This document shows, piece by piece, positions 11,840-22,429 of a stretch of 64,000 bases of DNA. The notes under the pieces were generated by a model, which was not told the DNA's origin, searched no databases, and worked only from the letters and a program-made list of their open reading frames with translations. Origin of the DNA: Adiantum capillus-veneris. Its lineage: Eukaryota > Streptophyta > Polypodiopsida > Polypodiales > Pteridaceae. How positions within the stretch are numbered: position 1 is the stretch's first letter; the number at the start of each line of letters is the position of its first letter. The stretch spans positions 5,202,045 through 5,266,044 of the forward strand of contig CM043959.1 in assembly GCA_014529385.2 (NCBI GenBank), read 5' to 3'. Made by a program: the position numbers and the translations under genes.

Positions 11840-12195
11840 GAAAAGATATTATTCTTCTACAATTGGATTTTGCAAAAGCATTCGACACTGTACAATTACA
11901 TCCAAAATCTAAGATGGGATTTGGGCCTAAGATGAGCACATGTATTTTATGTTGGGTTAGGGAATTGATTGTAGAACTCTTGTCAAAATGGAAAGCTTTC
12001 CAAGCCTGTTCACATTGCCAGATCAATTAGATAGGAGGATCCATTTAGCTCCCTTGTATTTGTTGTCACTATCCATCCATTGTTCATACATCTACACAAA
12101 TTGAGTGATGAGTATCATTTGCAAGGGTTGCAAGTGGGCTCTACAAAAATGCTAAGCCTAGGTTTTTCTATTGACGTCTTCTTGCTTTGAAGTGG
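11840..12195 (+). pseudogene. LINE (non-LTR) reverse-transcriptase fragment
   Basis: The frame reads LQLDFAKAFDTV, the first catalytic block of LINE reverse transcriptase. After a frame change come NGKLSKPVHIARSIR, a stop, and DPFSSLVFVV, which corresponds to the usual QGDPLSPLLF block, and then LSLGFSIDVFL, where the FADD catalytic box is altered to FSID. This order and spacing are diagnostic of a plant L1-type LINE. A possible continuation (VEWEKSMC) lies near 12255-12280. Stops, a frameshift and a damaged active site make it a dead fragment. Confidence 0.82.
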
Positions 12196-12468
12196 TATGT
12201 GTGAGGAGTATGATATAAACACTCAAGTGAAGCATAACGCAGTGTAGTTGACCCCTGTGGAATGGGAAAAAAGTATGTGTCTTGAACCAACACCATATAA
12301 AAATTCTTGTTTGTACTCTCCTGTTTCCCTAGAGGAGCTCCCGAAACATTCCACTTTCTCTCTAGAGTATGAACCAAATTTTTATCCATATCCCCACCAA
12401 AATCTCAACTTTAATCAATGGTGCAAAACTAAGAATGTGAAGGCAATAAGCCTTCCATACCGGTTCAG

Positions 12469-12568
<100 letters not shown>

Positions 12569-12650
12569 CCTTTAACCCCCAACTTCCCACGAATGGCATC
12601 GCTACTTAAAAAATCCGATAAAGCGAGAGTGAGGAGAGGGGGACCCAAAG

Positions 12651-12702
12651 GGGGGGAGGAGGGGGGGGGGGGGGGGGGGTAATATGGGGTAGGAGGGGGG
12701 CC

Positions 12703-12742
<40 letters not shown>
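12651..12742 (+). repeat. poly-G run and (GA)n microsatellite
   Basis: A G-rich run with a long uninterrupted G stretch (12661-12679), then a GA run (12713-12742). The poly-G length is likely unreliable. Confidence 0.92.
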
Positions 12743-12744
<2 letters not shown>

Positions 12745-13966
12745 TATAGGGTGGGAGAGGTAAGGTGTAGTAGAGATTGGGAGAGTGAGGAGATACATAG
12801 ATAGAGAGATTTTATTATCATCATTTGAGGTAAGATATGGCCTATGGGACAAAAGGATACATGTGTTGTACTACGTGCGAGGCTGATAAGTGATTCTTGA
12901 TGTTTTGGGATCGTGGTGCTGAGAATTACAATAAAAAGCCCACACCGTGGCTGGGGGAGGAAATTTTTATTTTATTTTATTTTTTATGGTTCCCACGGTT
13001 AGTTTTAAGGCCTACCAAGAAGTTTCAACAATTTTGGACAAGTTTTGAGGTATTTACCTTCACTTATCAGCAAATCTTATCTTGCATCAATTTCTTAGTC
13101 AAATGATATTAAAACTTCTTGAGGTTCACAAAAGTCCTTATGCTTCTCTTCACCTTGGCAAGAGAAACCTTGACCCAAAGCTCAATTTCACCCTTAGGAA
13201 AAAAAAAACGATTATTATCTATAGGCTTGAAATTGTACCAGCCATTCAACTGTTTAACACTATATTTGAAGCAGTTTTGGCCAAAGATATTTTGATTTGC
13301 ATGAGTAAATCATTCAGAAGGTAATAATCTCTTTTTTTTACAAACTTTCTAAATTTTTCTTCAATGTTGGATTTGGCTTACCAGATTGTTTCTACAGCTC
13401 AGTTTTTGACCTAAACCATAATTTGGTGGCCTTTTGAACTTACCTTAGGAGTTTGAAATTTGAAACTCTAAAATTCATAGAACAACTCACTAATGATATC
13501 TAAGAAAGTGAGGCAAGTCAGAAATACACCGTGACAACTACTCAGCCTACTCCTAATCAAAACACAACAAGGGCAGTGGAAAGTGTTCATAAACTCTAAC
13601 TGAAGTGAGTATCAACTTTCAGACTCTGACATAGCCTAACTCATCAAACACTGACATAGCCTAACTTCTAGACTCTAACATAGCTAACTCATAAAACATT
13701 GACATAATCTAACTTCCAAACTCTAACATAGCCTAACTTCCAAACTCTAACATAGCCTAGCTCATAAAACACTCACAAAGACATCCTAATATATGCCTAA
13801 AAGGTCCTCAACACGTACTACTCCCAAATCACCTCTACATAGCTAAAGGCGATACTCCTCAACTATGCAGTTTCTAAAACATGATGTTTTTCTCTAGGTA
13901 AACTTAGAATAAGTGATGGACAATGATATCCAAGCATTGATATTTTCCCTAGTTGAGGTCACTTTG
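12743..13966 (-). other. probable leader region of minus-strand Gypsy-F
   Basis: The sequence leading up to the minus-strand primer site at 13967-13984 resembles the leader of Gypsy-D (58.3-58.8 kb), including the CTCTACATAGC(T)AAAGG / CTCTACACAACAAAAGAGG region. No coding domain is seen. A short-unit tandem array lies at 13619-13775. Assignment of the part before about 13400 is weak. Confidence 0.45.
13619..13775 (+). repeat. short-unit tandem array (ACTCTAACATAGCCTAACTT)
   Basis: Five to six imperfect copies of a 26-30 bp unit alternate between endings CTTCCAA and CTCATAAAACA. It lies in the leader of Gypsy-F, between primer site and expected gag. Confidence 0.85.
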
Positions 13967-13984
13967 TCTCTGACAATGGCACTA
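13967..13984 (-). other. primer-binding site of Gypsy-F (minus strand)
   Basis: Read on the minus strand the region gives TTTAGTGCCATTGTCAGAG, matching the TTTGGTGCCGTTGTCGGGA site of Gypsy-D. This is the form common after LTRs of Ogre/Tat/Athila gypsy elements. Confidence 0.65.
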
Positions 13985-13986
13985 AA

Positions 13987-15000
13987 TGCTTGGTTGGTTG
14001 CCAAGCTTCACTCTATTTTATTGTAGACACAACAAAAACCGCATATATAATTGTCAATTCATGGGATGTAGCTGACATGAGTAGTGCATGGAGGTTACAA
14101 GAGGTTGTCAATATCTTGGAAAACACACTCAATTCCAATCTACTCAATGCAACACTCAATTGCATGTTAGATAACAAAAGCTACTTGTCACATCAACAAG
14201 CAAATCATGATATTTTATTGAGCAACCGAATGCCAAACTGTACCAAACTTATAGGGTAAGTAGATAGGGTCTAGCTAGGCGCACATGCTTAAGGTTTCAA
14301 ATCCACTTTCTAACCACTTGTAGAAAGAAATAGTTATTATCACTAGAACAAATTTGACCTAGTTGGTTTTAATCTAGAATGCACTCCGAAGCTTAGCTTT
14401 GATGACCCAATATCCCTTCTATAGGTAAAATGCAATTTTTATGCTTAAATCTTCAAAAATGAGATGATAAGAAAGGGGATTAGCGATAAAAAATTCACAA
14501 CCATAATGAGAGACTTACATTGTTATGCGGAGCTTTCACCTATGAATGTGTAATTTAGCAAATGACACTCCAAACAAACATTCCATGAGGAAGATACAAG
14601 CATCAAAAGAGAGAGGGAGAGTACACAATGCTTAAAGATAATGAAGTATGTTCTATTATCCAAAAACTTAAAAGGGTCTTTATAAAAATTGACTTTTATA
14701 CCTTAGCCAATATTTAAAAATGACAATTTGCCTTAGGCTTGGGTTAGCATGGGAATGGATATCATATTTGGGTGATAAATACTTACAGTATGTAAACTCA
14801 TAGACCCAATTACCACGTATACTTTTCCATATGAATAAAACCAAGTACAAGGTTTAGACTCAAGAAGATTTGCATTAGTAAATAGAGGTTACATTTACAA
14901 CCCTTGGACTAAAAAATGGTAGGCTAATAGTTGCTCTGTTAGCATGTGTACTGACAAATGTCTTTTTACCTCAATTGTAATGAAGGCATAAAGGCTTATT
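13987..15000 (-). repeat. LTR of Gypsy-F (outer end undefined)
   Basis: From TGCTTGG at 13987 the sequence aligns with the Gypsy-D LTR starting at 58805. Shared blocks include ATTTTATTG(T/C)AGA, AATTGTCAATCCATG(G/A)GA and TTATCCAAAAACTT, and a CTTTTATACCTTAGCCAA block near 14690/59495. The outer boundary is not recognisable, so the end given is approximate. Confidence 0.6.
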
Positions 15001-16500
15001 TGGTTATGATTAAAGATTAATTTTGATTACTACATAGTAGTATAAAGAAGTTTAATGAGTGTGACTTAAATACTGTAGATAGAGGGAACTATTGCTATAG
15101 AAGTGCCAATACATATAATTTGAATTACCGGTAGCAATATTAATTATCAAGCAATAACCATTTCAATAACTATACAATGCACAGTCGCTGAGAATTGACT
15201 ATGGACACCTACAAATAGTACTCTTTTTATTTTGGGGTCTGCCCATTCAATAGATGTCAAGCTATTGCTCTGGTTGTTGATTTAGCTCTATTGTACTCTT
15301 TTGAAATTCACCATTCAATACCATTTTAGTTGTACTTCTAGCTTTGCCATCTAAATATATCAGTTCCAATAATTTTTTTGTTCCATATCTGGTTCTACTC
15401 TTTCAGTTCAATTCCATCTAGTTTCCTTCTGTTCACTAAAATGAGATTCTTTTTGTCTTATTAGATCTAATATGATGTCTGACTATAAAGTTCTAACCTA
15501 GAATAGTTGTAGAGTGACTAGCTCATTCCAAATACATTATTTATTATTAATTATTACTCTAGTTTTGTTGTTAACATTCCTCCTCATGTTTTCTCTTGTC
15601 ATGCTTTTGATATCACCACTTATTATGAATCCATCCCATGATAAGGATAATTTAACCTTATTGACTCATTACACTCCTACGTCCTCGCTCACTCTATATT
15701 ATATTTATTCACTTGCAAGATTAATCCCCTTCCCATCCTTACCTCCAACGAACAACCTCAAAAGACCAACCTTTTTACCCTCTAAAAATAGGGTGCAAGG
15801 ACTTAAATCCAAACCCTTGGGAAACATTGATATTTGGAAGCTCTCGCAACCAATTTAGCTAGCACGTGAAGCTGCTCTTAACAACAATCTGTGAAATAAA
15901 AAGAAAACATTGCTTTGCACTTGCCAGCTCCACAATAGCTCTAGGATAGACAACTGCTATCTTTGCAGGTAGTGAGTCTTCCTCGTGCATGGTCCTTAGC
16001 CTCTAGCGTCTATGCACCCCCTACTTGTGTACCGCCACCTCGCGCGACACTTTGCTCCTCGTATTTTTTTCCATACTCACAATTGTGAGTAGATATGTTA
16101 TATTGACTCAAAAAAGAATACACAATTAATCTCAATCACAACATGTGCCTTGAGTGGGCATTTTTTTCCAAAAGGGGCTTGTACAGATACACAATAGGAG
16201 ACTGAAAAATAGTTGCTAAATATTACCACTCAAGAATATGATGCAACTAAGTGCATGATTCCATTCTTTGGTACTAGAGGCTATCCCTCTCTTTAACCCT
16301 ACAACATAAATGAGCTGATTAATCTCACTCACAACATAAATGATCTCATTACTCTCACTCACAACATCCTTAAATTGAGCCACTAACACATTTCCCCTCA
16401 AAGACGAGACGGGTCCGACTACATTTTCATATATGTTATAGATAACAATATTTGATGATTTGGGTACAAACTAAAATGGCTTGGTTTTGCAATATACACA
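15001..16500. other. AT-rich intergenic DNA
   Basis: No recognisable domain. The open frame at 15514-15858 (+) is hydrophobic-rich and short, with no supporting signal. Confidence 0.5.
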
Positions 16501-16779
16501 CTCCAGGACCAAGTCATTTTCTATAGAAGATAACCCTTTAGGTATTTTGCACCCATTTGCTTATTTTTGTGGTGAGACCCTACGTGGCCATGCAATTTTT
16601 GAACAGATGTAGGGGATCCTCCAATGCTATTCAACAACTAGAGCAAGTGCTAATGCTAATCTCTCTAACACAAATCTTATTACCAATTGATATGGCTCTC
16701 TGTAGCACCTTCCATGTAAACATTTTTATGGAATTCAACCATTTGATCTCCCAGCAGACAAGGTGTAGGACTATTATTG

Positions 16780-18560
16780 ATCACAAGCTTTCATAGCTAC
16801 TCAAATTATGGTGAAATAGTACTTGCTCAACTTCCTTCCAGTATAGTTTTTGGTCATCCCAAAGGTGTGAAAGGTTGATCCCTTTGTTACTGACCTTTTG
16901 TTCAACTTCCCTCCAAAAAGGGCGCAAAGATCCTTTCCAGGTTTGGAAAGCCAGAGGGTTCCTTTTCCTTCTAGTAGCGTTTTCTGTCATCCCAAAGGTG
17001 TGAAAGGTGGGAGGGAGATCCCTTTGTTACTCACGTTTCACACAACTTTCCTCCAAAAAGGGATCAAGGATCCCTTTCCAAGTTTGGAAAGCAGGGGAAC
17101 CAGTGTAGTATGGAGCACTTGATCAAGTAGCTAGAAGTTTCTCTCGATTCTAGAGTCAATGATGCTTTGTTGCACCTTTGTGCTAGTTCCCTTATGTATC
17201 CCACAAGATTAAGGGAAGTCTAGATTGGCACCATAATTATATCATGCACCTTAGCCTCGTTTCATGTGTCCCCTTGAGAGACAAACTTTGCTTTAATGAT
17301 CATGTCCCATGCCATGATTGACCATCTTGCCTTTGATTAGTTAACACGACAATGAGTTTTGCACACATGGGTTTTGTAATATGTAGCACAGGGCCTAGAA
17401 TCCTGTTGTCGCTTTGTTTTCTGGGTCGCACCACCCATTCCCATCTCCCCCATTTCCAAGGAGTCGTGTCTTTTGTGTCGTTCTTCCAAAAAAGCCATTC
17501 GATTTGTTATGAAAATTCTTTTTGATGGCATTTGCCAATTTTTCCTTGTAATATAAGAGGGAGCATCAAACTAATTTGAGAATATGCTTAATCAACCCTT
17601 TTTTTTCAAGCTAGCATCCATTTTTCCCTCTAGAGGCTTGCTTGCTAATTGCATTAGCGGGATATTGTTCAGTCCAAAACACTTTGAAGAATACAATTGT
17701 TAGTCCATCCCACCCAATGAACTGACTTTTAGTTTCCCAATGCCTTTAACGTAGCTCAACATTCACTATTTGAAATGGGCTCCTCCATTTCTTTCGCATT
17801 GGTAGGTAACACAATGGGATTTACATTACCACCAAGAAATTGTGTCCTTGCATCCTCGACCACCTATCAGCAATCTTTTGATTGACCTATAATTTGACTA
17901 AGGTGAATGAGCATAAGCTTGGCCATATCATTTGGTTCTCACATTATGTTTTCCCTCCGCTCTGTGATTGCTACAAATGAGTCTCTTCTTCTTTTGTCCT
18001 TAAGAGATCTAAAAGGATGAGCTTGGTTAGTAGTCTCATGCTTGAAGATTAGCATTTTAGCTAGCAACCAGGCCTTTTTTATCTCCTCGGCTTACAGATT
18101 GGGAAGTAGCACCTTGGCTTTAATACATCTCCTATGCTCTTTCTCTAAATCTCTACCTTCTTGCTTTCTTTTTGAGAGTTCTTCCTTTTCTCCTTTCAAC
18201 TCTCTATTTTTGTCCTCTCCTCCTTGCATCTTACTTGATTTATGTTACACTTAATGTGCCTACTTTGAAGTTTATTCATGAATTTGTTATAAAGATTCCA
18301 TCTATGTAAACTTTTTTAAGCTTCCACACCACCAAAGCGGTTCTTCCTAGGATACGTCATCTGCTCCCACTAACCGTCATTGTCTATCCTCACCTCAACA
18401 CCCAAAAATTGTTGCCCATGGTTGGCTTTGAGTCACTTTGGCAGTACACCCTTTTTGTTTTACATGAAACACATCGCGTATACAACACCAAATCAATGGT
18501 GGTGGATTAGCTTTGCCAAGGCAATTTCATCCATCGCAAGAGCACCTGAGTTTGACTCAT
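16780..18560 (-). pseudogene. LINE (non-LTR) ORF2 remnant
   Basis: On the minus strand, pieces in different frames with many stops read in LINE order. First comes a pre-RT linker rich in Lys/Arg/Glu (18500-18000). Next is an RT entry block at about 17870-17640 containing LPTNAKEMEEPIS, TLKALGN, KSVHW and W, corresponding to the usual GKSPGPDG region, and then SLKK. Last come Trp-rich C-terminal pieces (17100-16790) such as FWREVEQKVSNKG. ORF2 supplies endonuclease and reverse transcriptase for target-primed insertion. It is inactive. Exact limits are uncertain. Confidence 0.6.
16852..17097 (+). repeat. 133-bp tandem duplication inside the LINE remnant
   Basis: The block starting GTCATCCCAAAGGTGTGAAA occurs at about 16853 and 16986, each followed by ATCCCTTTGTTACT and CTCCAAAAAGGG and by a TTTGGAAAGC block. 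In minus-strand translation this duplicates a Trp-rich segment (FWR(E/K)V). Confidence 0.85.
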
Positions 18561-19162
18561 GGGTGCTATTAAGGAGCATTTTAGTAGGAGAAACTCATTA
18601 ATTCCTACTAAGCTCAATAAGAATCTAATGAGATTCTTGCTAGTAATTGAGGATAGAGCAAATAACCAAAAAAAAATTGGTGCCAACTTTGGACCGATTA
18701 CTATTATGTGGAATCTTGGAGATACATTGAGTTTTATGGAAGAGAAAGGAAAGTCAAGTTTTCTTTGAGGTGTATTTGAAAGCAAAGTTAAGTTTTCCTT
18801 GGAGGTGCATTTAAAGAAAAGTCAATACATTGATAAGTTTCATGAGACAAACAAAAGCTCTATGCGCCAAGAATAGTGGAAGGAGAGCTAGGGTTTTCGT
18901 GAAGGGGTGCCAGCCTTGGCGGACTCGTGGGGTCCTCTTGTGGAACGTCCAAGGGCCACTCTCTATAACAGTGCCCTAGTATGCATGCAATGATGGCTTG
19001 TTGGATGGGGTTTCTTGGTCAGTGCACTTGGTATGTGCACAGGAGCAGACTTGGATACAGCCCGCTCGACTGTCCTTGTTGGATTGGGAGCCCACTTGCC
19101 TTCTCAACATCAGGATGTATTTTTTTCTCATCGGGTTTGGCGGTGACCTTACTCTGTTGCAC

Positions 19163-19164
<2 letters not shown>
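18561..19164. other. intergenic DNA, no gene recognised
   Basis: Only short frames without motifs. Their continuation into the GA tract at 19165 is artefactual. Confidence 0.45.

Positions 19165-19244
<80 letters not shown>
19165..19244 (+). repeat. (GA)n microsatellite, 40 units
   Basis: Uninterrupted GA for about 80 bp. Confidence 0.97.
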
Positions 19245-19249
<5 letters not shown>

Positions 19250-19728
19250 TGTCTTAGGGCCAATCAAGGGAAGAGAGAGACATATATATTTTTTCGGTCT
19301 GGTTTGATTGCAAGTGATGCTCTCGCTCATAGTGTACGGCATTGCTCCGTCATTTTTGTATTTGCGGGTGGCCTGTTGTGTTACAATGCCATTGCCAAAT
19401 GGTCCTGCCGTGAAATTTGCAGGTGCATGCTCCCTTGCCCTTTGACAACTAGGAGGCGTAGCATAGGTAGGAGTGAAGTGAAGCAGGTGTAGCTAGGGCT
19501 CCAGAGTGAGGGAAGGACGTGATTGTTTCAAGCCGAGATTGTGATGCTAGCAAAGGTGCGATACAAGCATTGGTTGCCCTCTTGGATTATTGCATTGAAG
19601 GGGCTTGCACATAAGAGCTTGGTCACTGGTGACAAGGGGCTTACCGTGATCGGAATCTAGAGCTAGGTACAGGTGGAAGGGCGGTGTGTGCTTGCATGGG
19701 AACATGGGAATGCAGGAGGATAGCATTG
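19245..19728. other. intergenic DNA, nothing recognised
   Basis: Moderate GC, no domain, no clear promoter. Confidence 0.5.
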
Positions 19729-19736
19729 CACACACA

Positions 19737-19809
<73 letters not shown>
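19729..19809 (+). repeat. compound (CA)n(GA)n microsatellite
   Basis: About 13 CA units run directly into about 28 GA units. Confidence 0.97.
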
Positions 19810-19811
<2 letters not shown>

Positions 19812-19893
19812 TTGAAAAAGGGGGCAAGGCCATGAATCTGAGGAGATTTGGCTTATAAAATTGAGATTGACCCAGTATAAACCCCTTAATAGT

Positions 19894-20205
19894 AAGTCAA
19901 AAGACTTTATGCTCTCTATATAACCATGTTTGGTGCAAGCATGCCTCATTTCTTCTCCTTTTGTAGCTCCTTAGTTACCTTTTGTAGTCTTTCTCTCTCC
20001 TTAGAGTTTCACTGCATGCCTATACATAGATATAGATAAGGTATTTAAGTCAAAAGACTTTGTGCTCTCTATATAACCATGCTTGGTGGAAGCATGCCTC
20101 ATTTCTTTTCTTTTTGTAGTTCCTTAGTTACCTTTTGTAGCCTTTCTTTCTCCATAGTGTTTCAATACTGCATGCCGATAGATAGATATAGATAAGGTAT
20201 TCCTA
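19894..20205 (+). repeat. 153-bp tandem duplication with TATA-like boxes
   Basis: Units 19894-20046 and 20047-20205 begin AAGTCAAAAGACTTTRTGC, contain CTCTCTATATAACCATG and CCTTAGTTACCTTTTGTAG, and end in a TAGATA run. CTATATAA could act as a TATA box in each copy. The arrangement resembles a duplicated promoter or LTR segment. No downstream frame is present to confirm this. Confidence 0.85.
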
Positions 20206-20358
20206 ATGGCTTCAAAATAAATATAATCACTATCTATACATATAGTATAAAAGTAGGTTCTTGACCCAACACCGGTTGAGGTCTTTCCATACCCATTGGT
20301 GGTCTTTGAGTTGGGGCCATATTAACTTGATATCTGTACATGGGTTGTCCTTGTGGCC

Positions 20359-21266
20359 TCATAGGCATGTATTGAACATTCCCATCATACTTTGGTTTTG
20401 GTAATAGCACTCATTGGTCTCATGGTTGGTCCATTTACCCTCGATTGCACACCATTTCTGCGGTCTAATTGGTTGTCCATGTTGAGGTATCCCTTGCCCT
20501 GGTCCCCTCATAGGTGCTTTTTGCATGTTATTCATCATGTCATTCATCCTTTTGAGCATGTCTTCTATGACTGTAAGCGGTGCTGCAGTAGCCGTTCTCA
20601 CCTGTGTTGGTTTGGTGGATGCTGTTTTCTCGCCTTGGTTATCCTTAGGGACATCTTCTTCATTGAAAGTATCACAATTGTCTCCTAAGTCAATAGCATC
20701 TGACACACACTCGTGCGAAGCCATTTCAAAGGCTTCAAATCAACTTGATCGTATCCCTCAAATTCTAAAGTCGAATGGTCCTTCTTTTTCTACCATATCT
20801 GGAATTTATGGTATTTATTTCTAGCCCCCATTTGTCTATCCGTCAGGGTTTTCAACTTGTAAATACCGAGTTCCGTTTTATCGATATACATTTTTCCTTG
20901 TTTGTTTGCTGTGATTTCCTCTTCAAACTCCATGTCATGGTCATCAATGCGAATGGCATACTCTTCATTAGGGTCTAGGTAAACTTGAGCTTCATGGCGA
21001 TTAGTCTTATAAAAAGAGAGTATGTGCTTATATTGCACGGTCGTTCCGGTTTTTGAATGAGTCGAATAGGAAGACATTTCAGATGTTGATTCTGAAAATG
21101 TGTCTGAAACTTCTTGAAAGATAGTGTGCAAGTGATCGCCTTGCTTCATACTCTCTTCGGTGGACACTCTACTAGCGGTCTCTCCAAATATGCCTTGGTT
21201 TGCTAGTATACGACCATGTCTAAGGTTCATATAGACTTGTGAATCCCTAGATAGAGTACTTACCAT
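20359..21266 (-). pseudogene. gypsy gag fragment (Gypsy-C)
   Basis: Two open pieces are present. The upstream one (21266-20790) is the acidic N-terminal part with SSYSTHS, DPNEEYAIRIDDHD and a Tyr/Lys-rich end. The second (20724-20359) contains CVSDAIDLGDN, MNNMQKAPMRGPGQGIP and KWCAIEGKWTNHETNECY. Compared with Gypsy-D, the segment holding the retrotransposon-gag core (EGKALTWFQ in Gypsy-D) is missing between the two, an internal deletion of a few hundred bases. Zinc knuckles are beyond the truncation. Gag would form the particle shell. Confidence 0.8.
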
Positions 21267-21641
21267 CAGATTGACTTGTTATCAGCTTCTTCCACTTGAC
21301 GTGATTGCAACTCCTGTCAAGCTTTGAATTCCTTGTCTGCAACTTGATTTTTATATCAGTTTTAATAAAGTTAGCTATTATTTCACAAAGACTGTACAAT
21401 TTCTGCTAACTATTGCGACTAGTCTATGTCTATCTCTTCAAATTGAGCTAAGCAAGTCAGCACTTGGCACTTTCAGATTTTGCTTTTGCAAAAATCCAAA
21501 GACTAATCTGTAACCTGGAAACTGAGCGAACATGTACCAATTTGGATCCAATTGATCCCAAAATTGCCCGGTGGTCTTGTATTATGCCGGTCTAACACTG
21601 TACAAGTTCAAAAGTAAAAAAATATGTCTCTGTGTATCAGT

Positions 21642-21665
21642 AGTAAATAATCGACATTATTTACT
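21642..21665. repeat. leader palindrome, single copy in Gypsy-C
   Basis: AGTAAATAAT and ATTATTTACT flank CGAC, a hairpin-capable site. It matches the palindromes repeated in the Gypsy-D leader (57259-58124). Confidence 0.9.
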
Positions 21666-22145
21666 TTTCTCAAATTTTTCACTTTTTGGCTTGTTTTGCT
21701 AAGTATGCAACTTGTTAAGGTCTCTAGATAAGTTTCACTAAGTTTGAACAAAATTTGTTCAAGCTATCAACTGTTTCGTGTCCGTAGACTCAGTTTTGGC
21801 TTAAGTCTCACTTTTGTGATCCAAATTTCATCAAAATTGATTTGTGTGGTCTACTTGATATGCTAGACCTTGTGGTATACTCAAATGTGCAAAAATATTT
21901 CAAACCGTAGAAGACTACAAGGGACATGTTATGCAAAAAACGACAATGTCTGTGCAATATTGCCTGTAGTGGAAACGGAGATCGAAATGAGCCCAAATGA
22001 TAATTCTGAGTATACCAAGCTCTATGAGCTTACCCAAAGTAATTGTCCACTGATTGACACTCGCCAAAGCTCACAAAAATCAGAGAAAGTGAGCAGGCAT
22101 TTGTTGGAGCTGCTTCCGATGAGTAAGCTCGAGAGGATGCAACCT

Positions 22146-22157
22146 GCTCTAATACCA
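22146..22157 (-). other. primer-binding site, Copia-3
   Basis: The minus strand reads TGGTATTAGAGC, one change from the initiator Met tRNA site used by this family. Confidence 0.8.
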
Positions 22158-22158
22158 A

Positions 22159-22387
22159 TTTTGGAAATTAGGATTGCAGGAAAACACACACATCTTGGAG
22201 AAGATAAAGGAAGCTCAAGGCACACAATCAAGAGTATATTACTTAGTGTGCAATGGGAAGATGATATAGCCCTAGAGTGATGGGCGTATATACAATGCAC
22301 GGGGGGAAAACCTCCTAGTAAGGGGCAAATTGCCATGGCGGTTCTAAGTGTGTTCACACACATCACTACCACATGTATATGGTAACA
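22159..22387 (-). repeat. copia LTR (Copia-3)
   Basis: It ends TATGGTAACA at 22387 (LTR start on the minus strand) and runs to about 22159. It is more diverged from the Copia-2 and mini-Copia LTRs than those are from each other. Confidence 0.85.
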
Positions 22388-22429
22388 TAGATAGCACTTA
22401 TCTTTTTTGACCCAACCTCTAGGTGCTAA

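Larger units (their letters stand above)
20255..21900 (-). mobile_element. Gypsy-C: minus-strand Ty3/gypsy gag-leader fragment
   Basis: Gag pieces (20359-21266) and part of the leader (21290-21900) align with Gypsy-D in the same orientation. The match runs through the leader to about 21900, where copia sequence (Copia-3) begins abruptly. No protease or pol is present on the other side, so the element is truncated at both ends. Confidence 0.8.
21900..22387 (-). mobile_element. Copia-3: copia 5' LTR and leader fragment
   Basis: On the minus strand the order is LTR (22387 to about 22159), primer site (22157-22146) and leader down to about 21900. It matches Copia-2 and mini-Copia leader sequence, including the GTAGTGGAAACGGAGATCGA block. 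Gag and everything after are absent. The fragment lies exactly between Gypsy-C and Gypsy-B, so a rearrangement or incomplete insertion created the junctions. Confidence 0.85.

Noticed and set aside
15514-15858. 114-codon Leu-rich frame
   Set aside because: AT-rich sequence gives Leu/Ile/Ser runs by chance; no support.
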